A stretch of DNA of 64,000 nucleotides from Pseudomonadales bacterium (lineage in GTDB: Bacteria; Pseudomonadota; Gammaproteobacteria; Pseudomonadales; UBA5518): positions 1 through 64,000 of the forward strand of contig JACKOP010000003.1 in NCBI GenBank assembly GCA_024234165.1, read 5' to 3'. This document shows positions 26,808 through 36,003 of the stretch, piece after piece. The notes under the pieces were generated by a model, which was not told the DNA's origin, made no database searches, and saw only the letters and a program-made list of their open reading frames with translations. The position numbers and the translations under genes were made by a program. Position 1 is the first letter of the stretch. Each line of letters starts with the position of its first letter.

Positions 26808-26977
26808 CGTGGCCTGTGCCTCGAAGAGCTGTCGTGACTCCACGACGGGACGGAATGCCGGAAGATTAATCCTGTTCGCGACGCATTGACAATCAGCAGT
26901 ACTCACAATTCATCTATTGGAGCGTATTCTCGTATCGCCCAACAGACGACAGCACGAACGTGCAGGGAGAAAAAGCG

Positions 26978-27328
26978 ATGTCCGATGATATGTATCCGGC
27001 TGCAACCGTGGAACTCGCGAAGAAGCGCCACGAACTCACACCCGAAATCGAGTCGGCCTTCCAGGCATTCAGCAAGCAGGTCTTCGCCGACGGGGCGCTG
27101 TCGGTCAAGGTCAAGCAACTGATCGCCGTGGCCGTAGCACACGTCACGCAATGCCCGTATTGCATCAAGGGACATACGCGGGCAGCGTTGCGCCACGGCG
27201 CATCGGAGCAGGAGCTGATGGAAGCGATCTGGGTGGCAGCCGAAATGCGGGCGGGGGGTGCCTACGCACATTCGCTGCTCACGCTCGAGGAAATGAACCG
27301 CTCGGCGGCGCGCAGCAAGAACGCCTGA
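26978..27328 (+). CDS. Carboxymuconolactone decarboxylase/AhpD-like protein
   Basis: A 116-residue single-domain protein with CPYCIKGH (C59, C62, H66), the AhpD-type redox motif. It is most like the short CMD-family proteins found in many proteobacteria; the substrate is unknown. ATG 26978 is preceded by GGGAG. It is divergent from ccoN and so may share oxygen- or redox-responsive control with the oxidase, which is inference from position. It is distinct from the 150-residue AhpD-like protein at 3.7 kb. Confidence 0.85.
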   Translation: MSDDMYPAATVELAKKRHELTPEIESAFQAFSKQVFADGALSVKVKQLIAVAVAHVTQCPYCIKGHTRAALRHGASEQELMEAIWVAAEMRAGGAYAHSLLTLEEMNRSAARSKNA

Positions 27329-27348
27329 TTCCGTCCGCGTCTCCAGGA

Positions 27349-27882
27349 TCAGCGGCCGGGATAGATCACTGCACCGGACGGCTGGATATGCGCCCCCGCG
27401 GTCAGCCGCGCGGGTTCGATGCGGTCGCGCCCCATCAGATGGAAGACGCTCTCACCGTGCGCCAGCAAATGGTCTGCCACGATACGCCGATGGCAACGCC
27501 ACCAGAGCGCCTCGGCGCACATCACGGCGCAGCAACGCTCGTGTCCCAGCGCGATCAGCCGCGCCAGACCGCGACAGAAGACAGCCGAGAGCGCGTGATC
27601 GGCATAGTTATGGAAACTCCGGTTCTTCCATAGACGGTTCACATCGGGCGATACCGTCTTCGTCCTGCCGCGCAATCCTCCGAGTTCCGGCATCGGCTCA
27701 TAGCCGATACCGCAAGCGGCAAGGTTGTCTGTGATCGAGTCATCGTTGTATTGCGGATTGGTCCGTGATCTGCGCACGGTTCGTATATCCACGACCAGTT
27801 CCACCTTCGCCACCCGCAGCAATACGACGAAGTCTTCCAGCGTACGGGTTGAATGACCGATTGTAAAAAAGGGCAGATTCAT
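27349..27882 (-). CDS. DUF488 family protein
   Basis: A 177-residue protein of the DUF488 family: N-terminal FFTIGHSTRTLEDFVVLL, VDIRTVRRSRTNPQYN, and the C-terminal cysteine-rich CAVMCAEALWWRCHRRIVADHL. Function is not established. It is divergent from an H-NS-like gene, which may control it. The start ATG 27880-27882 fits family N-termini. Confidence 0.85.
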   Translation of the reverse strand: MNLPFFTIGHSTRTLEDFVVLLRVAKVELVVDIRTVRRSRTNPQYNDDSITDNLAACGIGYEPMPELGGLRGRTKTVSPDVNRLWKNRSFHNYADHALSAVFCRGLARLIALGHERCCAVMCAEALWWRCHRRIVADHLLAHGESVFHLMGRDRIEPARLTAGAHIQPSGAVIYPGR

Positions 27883-27955
27883 TGCGATGACCCTTTTATT
27901 TCGATTTGGATTATGCAAAATTTGCCGCCGTCCTTTAACACCCGAGACAAACCCG

Positions 27956-28318
27956 ATGGAAATGACGAAATACGGCCAATTGAAAGAAGAAATTGCACGT
28001 CTCCAGCGCGAAGCGGACAAGGTGCGCAAGGATGAATTGAAATCGGCCATCCAGCAGATCCGCAACCTGATGCGGGAGTTTGGCCTGAGTCTGGCTGATA
28101 TCGACACGACGAAAAAGCGGGTGCCCGCGGAATCCGCCGGCAAGCCCAAAACCGGCAAGCGCAAGGGCAAGGCAGCAAAGGGCACCGCCAAGGTCAAACC
28201 GAAATATCGTTCGCCAACCGACAGCAAGCTCACCTGGAGCGGTCGTGGACGCACGCCGAAATGGGCCGCTGCATGGGTGGAGTCTGGCCGCTCGCTCGAC
28301 GAGCTGCTGATCCAGTGA
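27956..28318 (+). CDS. H-NS-family nucleoid protein
   Basis: A 120-residue protein. An N-terminal charged coiled coil (about 5-50, for oligomerisation) is followed by a basic linker (TGKRKGKAAKGTAK) and the H-NS DNA-binding motif TWSGRGRTPKWAAAW. H-NS proteins silence AT-rich and foreign genes. ATG 27956 was chosen; ATG 27962 is also possible. The flanking AT-rich upstream region (27885-27955) may be its own regulatory site. Confidence 0.88.
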   Translation: MEMTKYGQLKEEIARLQREADKVRKDELKSAIQQIRNLMREFGLSLADIDTTKKRVPAESAGKPKTGKRKGKAAKGTAKVKPKYRSPTDSKLTWSGRGRTPKWAAAWVESGRSLDELLIQ

Positions 28319-28478
28319 GCCCACCCCGCACACTCGGGGAATGATCATGCCGTGACAACGCTCTGGCCTGTCGGGTATACCCCGCAGGCGGAGCGCTGCT
28401 GTACGCCCATCTCCCGGGTGCGGGCATGACATCGCTGCATTACCGCCCCCGCTTTTTCATTTCCCGGAGAAGGGACGC

Positions 28479-28862
28479 ATGAACTTCGAAAAGGTGGTTT
28501 TCGGCTTTTTCATCGTCCTGTCGGCCACGCTCAACTTCGGCTTTTTCGTCGGAGACATCGAGCATGCAGAGCTGCACAATGTGTATGAACTGTTTGCTGC
28601 CATCGTGGTGAATTTCATCGCGACGGCACTCAAGTTCGGTGATCGAACCCAGATCGGCGCAGTGCACCTTTCGACCAGCCTGGTCGCGGATCTCCAGCTC
28701 ATCGTCGCGGCAATCACCTGGGCGGTCGCCGTATATGGCACCGGAGTCGGCATGACGCCGCACGTTACATCAAGCGTGGTTTCGCTCGCTGGTGGCGCAC
28801 TGTTTGCGAATATTGTCTCCGTCATCATCCTGATCGTGGAAACCGTCATGCTTCGGCGCTAG
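28479..28862 (+). CDS. DUF6394 family membrane protein
   Basis: A 127-residue protein with four probable helices (about 5-24, 36-52, 68-86, 101-122). It matches the small membrane family (DUF6394) encoded directly before two-RCK ion-channel proteins. It may be an accessory subunit of the channel encoded 18 bases downstream. GGAG-type Shine-Dalgarno (CCGGAGAAGGGACGC) precedes ATG 28479. The 160 bases before it hold no gene. Confidence 0.75.
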   Translation: MNFEKVVFGFFIVLSATLNFGFFVGDIEHAELHNVYELFAAIVVNFIATALKFGDRTQIGAVHLSTSLVADLQLIVAAITWAVAVYGTGVGMTPHVTSSVVSLAGGALFANIVSVIILIVETVMLRR

Positions 28863-28880
28863 CGCCGACGGAGACAACAC

Positions 28881-30575
28881 GTGGACGTGATCTTCTTCCT
28901 GTTGCTGCGGCGCATGCGAGGACCACTGATCTTCGTGATCGTGAACCATGCGATTGCAGTACTGGGATTGACCCTGATTCCGGGCGCCGACGTCCACGGC
29001 CAACCCGCACCTCCCCTCGATTTCTTTCATGCTTTCTATTTCATCACGTACACCGCCACCACGATCGGCTATACGGAACCGGTCAGCGGCTTTTCGGATG
29101 CTCAGCGGATATGGATCACTGCGTGCATCTACATGCTGGTCATCAGCTGGTCGGTCGTGATCGTCACGCTGCTGGCCTGCCTGCAGGACAAGGGCCTGCA
29201 GAGCGCCCTGGTGTCCAGCCGCTTCATCCGACGCCTGAAGCGGCTCAACGAACCCTTCTACCTGATCTGCGGTTACGGTGAAACAGGACGCCTGGTCTGC
29301 CAGGCTCTGGACCACCTGAACCAGCGCTTCGTGATCGTGGACAAGGACGAACAGCAGATACAGGCGGTGACGCAGGAAAGCTACCTCACCGACCCGCTCG
29401 CGCTGGCAGCCGACGCCCGCCAACCCGAGCATCTGCTGCAGGCGGGCCTGCGTCACCGTCGCTGCCAGGGGGTGCTGGCACTGACCAACGACGAATCGAC
29501 CAATCTCGCGATCACGATGGCAGTACGCCTGCTCAATCCCACTGCCCCCGTACTGGCACGCGCGCGCAGCGCCATGATCGCGGCCAACATGAAATCCTTC
29601 AGCACCGATCACATCATCAATCCGTTCGAACGCTTTGCCGAATACCTGTCACTGGCTGCCGTGGCGCCCGAGCGCTTCCATCTGATCGAACTGCTGACCG
29701 GCTTGCCGGGCACTGCCATTCCCGAACTGCATCGACCACCCCAGGGGCGCTGGATCGTCTGCGGCTTCGGCATCTTTGGTCAGGCCGTGGTGCGCAACCT
29801 CGAGGCAACCGGCGCCAGCGTCACCGTGGTCGATCCCCATGCCGACCCCGACAACGGTGTCAATGGCATCCGGGGCCGGGGGGCCGACGCAGCGACCCTC
29901 GAAGCCGCCGGTGTGCGCGATGCACGGGGAATCGTGGCAGGCAGCGACGATGACGTGAGCAATCTGGCGATCGCGATCACCGCGCGCGAACTCAACCCCG
30001 AGCTGTTCGTCGTCACACGCCAGAATCTCGCCGCCAACAGCTCCCTGTTCGACGCCTTCATCGGCGACTTCTGCATGGTACCCAGCCGCATCGTGGCCGA
30101 AGAGTGTCTTGCCATCCTGACCACACCGATGCTGGCGCGCTTCCTGCGCCTGCTGCGCGAACGCGATGAACCGTGGAGTGCACGCATGGCGGCAAGACTG
30201 CAGGCCGTGTGCCCCGATCGCGTACCCGAAGTCTGGAGCGTATGCCTGAATGTGCGCGACGCAGGCGCGGTACATCGCCGTCTGATGCAGGCACGCCCCG
30301 TGGATCTGGGCGAACTGATGCTGGACAACGTGGACCGCAGCGAGAGCATCCCCATGGTGGCACTACTGCTGGAACGCAACGGCAAGCCACAACTGCTGCC
30401 ACCGCCAGAGTTCGCGCTGATGCCCGGTGACCAGTTGCTGCTGGCTGGTGCCGACGGTACACGACGGCGCTTCGAACTGACGCTGCAGAACAGCAATGTC
30501 ATGGAGTATGTGCTGAGCGGTCGTGAAAGCGGCGGCGGCTGGCTGTGGCAGCGACTGTCCGGCAACAGGGATTGA
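28881..30575 (+). CDS. Two-helix ion channel with two TrkA-N/RCK modules (putative potassium channel)
   Basis: A 564-residue protein. One transmembrane helix (about 14-34), a pore loop and a second helix (about 74-97) are followed by two NAD-binding TrkA-N domains with glycine motifs CGYGETGRLV (about 133) and CGFGIFGQAVV (about 294). A TrkA-C-like end lies near 440-540. The selectivity filter reads TTIGYTEP (T61-P67), not the canonical TVGYGD, so ion selectivity may differ. It probably regulates potassium flux by nucleotide binding. GTG start; likely co-expressed with the DUF6394 gene. Confidence 0.8.
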   Translation: MDVIFFLLLRRMRGPLIFVIVNHAIAVLGLTLIPGADVHGQPAPPLDFFHAFYFITYTATTIGYTEPVSGFSDAQRIWITACIYMLVISWSVVIVTLLACLQDKGLQSALVSSRFIRRLKRLNEPFYLICGYGETGRLVCQALDHLNQRFVIVDKDEQQIQAVTQESYLTDPLALAADARQPEHLLQAGLRHRRCQGVLALTNDESTNLAITMAVRLLNPTAPVLARARSAMIAANMKSFSTDHIINPFERFAEYLSLAAVAPERFHLIELLTGLPGTAIPELHRPPQGRWIVCGFGIFGQAVVRNLEATGASVTVVDPHADPDNGVNGIRGRGADAATLEAAGVRDARGIVAGSDDDVSNLAIAITARELNPELFVVTRQNLAANSSLFDAFIGDFCMVPSRIVAEECLAILTTPMLARFLRLLRERDEPWSARMAARLQAVCPDRVPEVWSVCLNVRDAGAVHRRLMQARPVDLGELMLDNVDRSESIPMVALLLERNGKPQLLPPPEFALMPGDQLLLAGADGTRRRFELTLQNSNVMEYVLSGRESGGGWLWQRLSGNRD

Positions 30576-30627
30576 ACCTCCTGGAACGGGCTGTCGCGAA
30601 AGGCCGCGAAGCGTGCGGCGCTGCACT

Positions 30628-32226
30628 CTACAGAACCACGGCATCAACGCTGAGCAGGCCGTCGAGTTCGGCGAGCACACGATCACCCCGCGCGAGCGCC
30701 GCAACGCCAGCCGGGGTGCCGGTCAGCACCACGTCGCCAGGCCACAGACTGAAGTGACGCGTCGTGTAACACAGCAGGTCGACGATCGGCATCAGCATCT
30801 GCGCGCTGTTGCCGCGTTGGCGCCGTGTTCCGTTGACGCCAAGGCTCAATTCGAGCCGTCCCAGATCCATGTCGGGTGAAAGCGGGGCGAATGCCGACAG
30901 CGGACACGCACCATCGAAGCCCTTCGCGATCTCCCACGGGTGCGCCTGCGACTTGAGCCGGTCCTGCACCTCGCGCAGCGTGAGATCCAGGCCGAGCCCG
31001 AGGCCTGCGATCGCCGCGCGCACCTCGTCCGGCTCCGCGTGGCACAGGCGACGCCCGATCAGGACGGCGATCTCGAGTTCGTGGTGTACCGTGCCACGAT
31101 CCACCGGCAAGCAAAACCACGGCGCCATATCGACCACCGCCGACGCCGGCTTGATGAACAGCAACGGCACCGCGGGCACCGGATTGCCGAGTTCTGCAGC
31201 GTGCGCAGCATAGTTGCGCCCCACGCACACCACCTTGCCTACGGGCAGCGGGATCCTTCGCCCGGTCAGCCAGCCATGGCAGTAGCCTCCGCTGCCCAGC
31301 ATCGGCGGCGCCAGTGCGGGATCGGATGCAAACAGGCGCTGGTGTGCGGCATGGCGCTTGCGCCCGTCGAACTGCGCGAAGCGGCTCGCAAACTGTGAGC
31401 GTACCGCCGTGGCACGGTCTGCCAGCCCGCCCAGCAGGCGATCGATCAGCGCCAGTGAGGCAACGGCGGCCGAGGGGGCACTCGCCCATTCGACACGCAG
31501 CTCACGCAGCAGCGCCGCGTGAGTGTGAAAATCCTGGAAATCGCCGAGCACCTTCTGCAGTTTGCGCAGACGGCGCAGCGTGTCTGTCAGCTCGGTGGCA
31601 TCGAAGGCCGCCGCGTACATCTCGAGCAGGTAGCGCAAACGCTTGCAGCGCTTGCGCAGCTCGTGCAGGTCCTCGGCCGGGGACTCGGGCGTGATGCGTC
31701 GGCCCAGGCGGCGTACGCGCCGGTAGGCGCGCCGCAACACGGCGCCAGCGAACGGCTCGCCCGCCCATCCGGGAGCGTCGACTGCCAGATCTGCGAGTGT
31801 CCCGAGCCGCTCCTGCAACCGCCTGGCACGACCGGTCCCGAGCGAGGCGAGCAACGCTCGCCGTTCACGGCGGCGCCGGCGCGCCAGCGCCTTGTGCAGA
31901 CGCGCCAGCGATACGCCATCATCGGGATCGCCACCCCGATAGTCATCCAGACGCTGGAGAAATACATCGACGTCGCGCAGCCCGCTGCCGCGACCCGCCA
32001 GCCACTGGCATTCGACCGCCAGGCTCGCCGCCTCGGGGACCGGCAGCGCGCCGTCCAAGGCACGCAACGCCGATCGCACCCGCCGCAGCTGTACGCGCAA
32101 GTCGTGCAGCACTTCGACTCCGGCATCGTCCACGAGCAGCGGCAGCAGTTCACGCCAACGCTGCGCACAGGTGCTCAGATAGGCGACAACCGCGCTGCGT
32201 TCGCGTTGCAGTGCCGGATGCAACAT
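30628..32226 (-). CDS. CHAD domain fused to fumarylacetoacetate hydrolase-family enzyme
   Basis: A continuous 532-residue frame. Residues 1-300 form a CHAD domain: repeated histidine/arginine helices such as LHDLRVQLRRVRSALRAL and LHELRKRCKRLRYLLEM, which in this family bind polyphosphate. Residues about 315-532 form a complete FAH fold like E. coli YcgM (KVVCVGRNYAAHAAELGN, FIKPASAV, HHELEIAVLIGRR, GDVVLTGTPAGV), which hydrolyses acylpyruvate-type C-C bonds using a divalent metal. M309 (31302) aligns with the natural start of YcgM-like enzymes. The gene may therefore be a recent fusion or have an internal start. Confidence 0.8.
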   Translation of the reverse strand: MLHPALQRERSAVVAYLSTCAQRWRELLPLLVDDAGVEVLHDLRVQLRRVRSALRALDGALPVPEAASLAVECQWLAGRGSGLRDVDVFLQRLDDYRGGDPDDGVSLARLHKALARRRRRERRALLASLGTGRARRLQERLGTLADLAVDAPGWAGEPFAGAVLRRAYRRVRRLGRRITPESPAEDLHELRKRCKRLRYLLEMYAAAFDATELTDTLRRLRKLQKVLGDFQDFHTHAALLRELRVEWASAPSAAVASLALIDRLLGGLADRATAVRSQFASRFAQFDGRKRHAAHQRLFASDPALAPPMLGSGGYCHGWLTGRRIPLPVGKVVCVGRNYAAHAAELGNPVPAVPLLFIKPASAVVDMAPWFCLPVDRGTVHHELEIAVLIGRRLCHAEPDEVRAAIAGLGLGLDLTLREVQDRLKSQAHPWEIAKGFDGACPLSAFAPLSPDMDLGRLELSLGVNGTRRQRGNSAQMLMPIVDLLCYTTRHFSLWPGDVVLTGTPAGVAALARGDRVLAELDGLLSVDAVVL

Positions 32227-32298
32227 GGAATGGCCCGGGAGAAAGCGAGCTGCATACTAGCAATCGCCGAGTCGTGGCCACAAGGAAAGCGGTGGCGG

Positions 32299-32808
32299 CT
32301 AGCTGACCGTCGGCGGCCGCTTCGGACAATCGAAATCCCAGTGCGCCGGCACCGACTGCAGCACATCAGGCCACGCGCCGACCCCAGGCGGGTACTGCAG
32401 CCACAACATCGCGCAGGTTGGCATATGCCCGATGCGCGCCAACGGGCACAGGCGGTTCGCGACTGCCGTGATCACGGGGTTGTGCCCAACCATCAACACG
32501 GCAGTGCAGCGCACCGGCAATGCACGGATCTGCGCGATCCAGGTCTGCTCGCCGGCCTCGTAGAGCGCATCGACGATATCGATATCTGCCAGCGGGTAGT
32601 CGAACACCGCAGCCATCTTCTGCGCCGTGGTCAGTGCCCGGCGTGCACCGCTGGCCACGATCAGTTGCGGGCGGAAGCCACGCGCCGCGAGCCGCGCCGC
32701 CATCTCCGGCGCATCGCGTTCACCGCGCGCGCTGAGCGGACGATCGAAATCCCGCCCCCCGTCGGCCCAGCCCGACTTCGCGTGACGCAGCAGTATCAGC
32801 TGTTTCAT
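32299..32808 (-). CDS. SixA-like phosphohistidine phosphatase (histidine phosphatase superfamily)
   Basis: A 169-residue protein with the RHG-type catalytic motif LLRHAKSGWAD (H9), an SGARRALTTAQ loop and a second histidine in MVGHNPVITAV. SixA removes phosphate from histidine on phosphocarriers such as the nitrogen PTS. The link to ptsP in this genome is plausible but not shown by position. It follows the alpha/beta hydrolase gene by 11 bases. Confidence 0.82.
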   Translation of the reverse strand: MKQLILLRHAKSGWADGGRDFDRPLSARGERDAPEMAARLAARGFRPQLIVASGARRALTTAQKMAAVFDYPLADIDIVDALYEAGEQTWIAQIRALPVRCTAVLMVGHNPVITAVANRLCPLARIGHMPTCAMLWLQYPPGVGAWPDVLQSVPAHWDFDCPKRPPTVS

Positions 32809-32819
32809 GTACGCCCTGC

Positions 32820-33797
32820 TCAATCCAGCCCGAGCGCCTCGAAGGCCGCTTCGCGGGTGCGCGGCGCCTCGTTCACCAGGTGGTGGCGCGCTCCGTAGAG
32901 CATGTGTACGTCGGCGCGTGGAAATTTCTGGCGGATCATCTCCAGGTTCCAGCGCCAGTCCACCGTCTCGTCGTGCGTTCCCTGCACGACCAGCAGCGCC
33001 AGGTCGCTCACGGGGTGGGTACGGAATTCGTGTACCCATGCGCGCATCGCACTCACCCAGCGCACCGGAAGAACCAGGCTCTGCAGGGGATCCGTGCGCA
33101 CGAACTCGAGAAACTGCGAATCGGTGGAATTGGCCATGAACTTGCGCCGCACGCCACTGCGAAAAGGCTTCAGCGTCGAATGCAGCAGCCGCACCGAACG
33201 CCAGCGGGCAGGCCGCACCAGCGGGGCCAGCAGCGCGATGCGCTCGAACGGACGCTGCTCTGGCGCATGACACTTGCGGAACGCCCAGCTCATCAGCACC
33301 GCGGCGCCGGTACTCTGGCCAATCGCGATCAACGGTGTGGTCAGCCGGCTGCCGTGATGGTCGAGCACCGCCGCAAGCACGTCGGTGTAGTCGTCGAAGT
33401 CGTGGATGCTCGCCTGTTGACCGTCCGACAGGCCATGCCCCGGCAGATCCCAGATCAGTACGTTGTAGTGCCTGCGCAGACAATGTTCGATCAGATGCCC
33501 GTACAGGCCTGCATGATCGAAATAGCCGTGCAGCAGCACGCAGGTGCCGCGGGCGTCCTGCTGCTCGTAGAAATGGCACGCGATCGTGAAGCCGTTGGCC
33601 GCGAGGGCGCCGAAGTGATGCCTCACACCTGCAACGTGATTCTCGAAATCGATGCCGTAATAAGCGAAATAGTCGGCTTCAGGGCGGCTTGCGGGGTCGG
33701 CACCGCTGAACTCGAGCGGTCGCAGCCCGGCGCGCACCAGCGTCGGATCGAAACGATGCAACACCGTGTTCGCCGCTGCCGGCTGCTGTTCTTCCAT
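32820..33797 (-). CDS. Alpha/beta hydrolase (serine lipase/esterase-like)
   Basis: A 325-residue alpha/beta-hydrolase resembling monoacylglycerol/lysophospholipases. It has an oxyanion-loop LLHGYFDHAG, the nucleophile elbow GQSTGA (S162), an acidic residue in GTHDETVDW and a histidine in GARHHLVNE. ATG 33797 was chosen; an upstream GTG at 33830 would overlap fba. It follows fba by 7 bases and is probably read through from it. The substrate is unknown. Confidence 0.82.
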   Translation of the reverse strand: MEEQQPAAANTVLHRFDPTLVRAGLRPLEFSGADPASRPEADYFAYYGIDFENHVAGVRHHFGALAANGFTIACHFYEQQDARGTCVLLHGYFDHAGLYGHLIEHCLRRHYNVLIWDLPGHGLSDGQQASIHDFDDYTDVLAAVLDHHGSRLTTPLIAIGQSTGAAVLMSWAFRKCHAPEQRPFERIALLAPLVRPARWRSVRLLHSTLKPFRSGVRRKFMANSTDSQFLEFVRTDPLQSLVLPVRWVSAMRAWVHEFRTHPVSDLALLVVQGTHDETVDWRWNLEMIRQKFPRADVHMLYGARHHLVNEAPRTREAAFEALGLD

Positions 33798-33804
33798 CGC
33801 AGGC

Positions 33805-34869
33805 TCAGTCGACCTTCTGGTCGAGTTCACCGCTGGCGTAGCGCCGATACATCACCTCGAGCGAAAGTGGCGTGATCCTGCCGGCCCAGCCCGCAGCGCC
33901 AAAGGCCTCATAGCGTTCCTTGCAGATCGCCTTCATCGCGACCATCGTTTCCTTCAGGTACTTGCGGGGATCGAACTCCGCCCGGTTCTTCGCAAGGAAG
34001 CGGCGGATCGCACCGGTCGAGGCAAGGCGCAGATCGGTATCGATATTGACCTTGCGCACGCCGTTGCGGATACCCTCGCGGATCTCCTCCAGCGGCACTC
34101 CGTAGGTCTCGGGAATCTCCCCACCGTACTCGTTGATGATCGCCAGCCAGTCCTGCGGCACCGACGAGGAGCCGTGCATCACGAGGTGCGTGTTCGGGAT
34201 GCGTGCATGGATCTCCCGGATGCGCCCGATCGCGAGGATGTCGCCGGTCGGCTTGCGCGTGAACTTGTAGGCACCGTGGCTGGTGCCGATCGCTATCGCC
34301 AACGCATCGACGCCGGTGTCCCGGACGAAGCGCGCCGCCTCCTCCGGGTCTGTCAACAGTTGCGCATGGCTCAGCTGGCCTTCGGCACCAATGCCGTCTT
34401 CCTCGCCCGCAGTGCCGGTTTCCAGCGAACCCAGGCAGCCGATCTCACCTTCGACGGACACGCCGCAGGCGTGCGCCATCGCGACCACTTCGCGCGTGAC
34501 ACGCACGTTATACGCATAATCGGTGGGGGTCTTGCCGTCCTCGCCGAGCGAGCCGTCCATCATCACCGAGCTGAAGCCGAGCTGGATCGAGCGCTGGCAG
34601 ATCGCGGGCGACACACCGTGATCCTGGTGCATGCAGACCGGGATGTGCGGAAACTCATCGATGGCCGCGAGAATCAGGTGACGCAGGAAATTCGCCCCGG
34701 CGTATTTACGTGCTCCGGCCGAGGCCTGCACGATCACGGGGCTCGATGCCTCGTCGGCCGCCTCCATGATCGCGCGCATCTGCTCGAGGTTGTTGACGTT
34801 GAACGCCGGGACGCCGTAGCCGTGTTCGGCTGCATGGTCCAGTAACTGGCGCATACTGATCAAAGCCAT
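33805..34869 (-). CDS. fba: Fructose-bisphosphate aldolase, class II
   Basis: A 354-residue zinc aldolase that joins or cleaves fructose-1,6-bisphosphate in glycolysis/gluconeogenesis. It is of the B-type (Calvin-cycle-like) class II family. Zinc and substrate residues are in VCMHQDHG, SVMMDGS, VEGEIGCLG and HGSSSVPQ. GGAGGT precedes ATG 34869 perfectly. It is normally close to pgk; here a 4.5-kb stretch including hipBA lies between. Confidence 0.95.
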   Translation of the reverse strand: MALISMRQLLDHAAEHGYGVPAFNVNNLEQMRAIMEAADEASSPVIVQASAGARKYAGANFLRHLILAAIDEFPHIPVCMHQDHGVSPAICQRSIQLGFSSVMMDGSLGEDGKTPTDYAYNVRVTREVVAMAHACGVSVEGEIGCLGSLETGTAGEEDGIGAEGQLSHAQLLTDPEEAARFVRDTGVDALAIAIGTSHGAYKFTRKPTGDILAIGRIREIHARIPNTHLVMHGSSSVPQDWLAIINEYGGEIPETYGVPLEEIREGIRNGVRKVNIDTDLRLASTGAIRRFLAKNRAEFDPRKYLKETMVAMKAICKERYEAFGAAGWAGRITPLSLEVMYRRYASGELDQKVD

Positions 34870-35002
34870 GGAATACCTCCGGTTCCGGTGCGCTCGGTCC
34901 CCCAGGACGCCACGAACCATCACTGCATGAAACGGAACCCGAGTCTAATGCAGCCATCAGAGGCTGTCATCGGCACGGTTTTCGCCCCCGCACCAATGCG
35001 TC

Positions 35003-35008
35003 TACAAT
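35003..35008 (+). promoter_or_regulatory. Candidate -10 box for the SYLF lipoprotein gene
   Basis: TACAAT lies 32 bases before the start codon; a weak -35-like TTTCGC lies about 17 bases upstream. Assigned by eye only. Confidence 0.4.
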
Positions 35009-35039
35009 GGCCGCGGCTTTCATCTTCCAGGAGCTTTCC

Positions 35040-35594
35040 ATGAGAACTGCGACGATCCTGCTCGCGGCCGCGGTCGTTCTGAGCGGCTGCCTGGCTTCCG
35101 GTCAGACCAAGGACGACAAGCGACGCCATGTCGAGAACATGCGCAAGGAAGTGCTGACCGAACTGTATCGCATCAATCCCGGCGCCCAACAGGCGGTCAA
35201 CAACGCTCCTGGTTACGCCGTCTTCTCGAACTGGAATGCGTACCTGATCTTCGCCTCGGTGGGGCAGGGCTATGGTGTAGTCGTGGACAACACCAGCGGC
35301 GCGCACACGTACATGCAGATGGGTGCGCTCGGTGGCGGCCTCGGTGCAGGGGTCAAGGATTACCGCGCCGTCTACGTGTTCGAGAAACGCCACATCATGG
35401 AACGCTTCATCGAGCAGGGCCTGAACGTCGGCGGCCAGGCGGACGCTGCAGCCAAATCGGGTGGCCAGGGCGGTGCGGTCGGCGGGGAGCTGTTGCTCGA
35501 TGGCATTCGCGTCTACCAGATCACCGAGGCCGGGCTGGCGCTGCAGGCGACGATCCAGGGCACGAAATTCTGGAAGGATCCCAATCTGAACTGA
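35040..35594 (+). CDS. SYLF/YSC84-domain lipoprotein
   Basis: A 184-residue protein with a lipoprotein signal peptide (MRTATILLAAAVVLSGC, lipobox LSGC with C17) and a SYLF-like domain: GYAVFSNWNAYLIFASVGQGYGVVVD, GGLGAGVKDYRAV and EGLNVGGQ-type segments. SYLF domains bind lipids; the protein is probably anchored in the periplasm. ATG 35040 is preceded by CAGGAG. Confidence 0.82.
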   Translation: MRTATILLAAAVVLSGCLASGQTKDDKRRHVENMRKEVLTELYRINPGAQQAVNNAPGYAVFSNWNAYLIFASVGQGYGVVVDNTSGAHTYMQMGALGGGLGAGVKDYRAVYVFEKRHIMERFIEQGLNVGGQADAAAKSGGQGGAVGGELLLDGIRVYQITEAGLALQATIQGTKFWKDPNLN

Positions 35595-35717
35595 AACGTC
35601 TGCCTGCGCTGCACCACTCGTGCGCGGAAACGTGACGGGGTTCACAGCAGGCACTGCACCGCTGCCGTCGCGGCGACTAAGCTCGAAGCAATACGGGCAG
35701 CCACGAAGACAGCGGCC

Positions 35718-36002
35718 ATGACGGACAAACGCGAAAACGATACCGACACCCGGCGGAGCTGGTTGCGCAGCGGTTCACGGGCTTTCGAATCCAACGGCCG
35801 GTGGTATTTCCAGACCCGGGAAGGCACCGTCGAAGGTCCTTTCAGCGATCGCTATTCGGCGCAGAACGTGCTCGACGAGTACGTGAAGGTCATGCGTTCG
35901 AGCTTCGCGTCATCGTTGACTCTCGAACCGATCGAGGAGGAGCGTGATTCGCCACGCTCGGCATTCCCGTTCGATCTGGGCATGGGGCGCCACGTGCGAT
36001 GA
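35718..36002 (+). CDS. DUF6316 family protein
   Basis: A 94-residue soluble protein with FESNGRWYFQTREGTVEGPFSDRY, the core of DUF6316 (a GYF-like short domain), then a helix LDEYVKVM. Function is unknown. It ends at 36002, directly beside a fragment of an E2 acyltransferase gene on the other strand. Confidence 0.75.
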   Translation: MTDKRENDTDTRRSWLRSGSRAFESNGRWYFQTREGTVEGPFSDRYSAQNVLDEYVKVMRSSFASSLTLEPIEEERDSPRSAFPFDLGMGRHVR

Positions 36003-36003
36003 G

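Noticed and set aside
26808..26977. FNR/Anr box controlling ccoN
   Set aside because: TTGACAATCAG near 26886 is the nearest match but lacks the four-base spacing and symmetric half-sites of TTGAT-N4-ATCAA.
30590..30622. Third copy of the dispersed hairpin repeat
   Set aside because: Shares only short pieces (CTGTCGC, GCGAAGCGTG) with the 61.9 kb element; too little to call.
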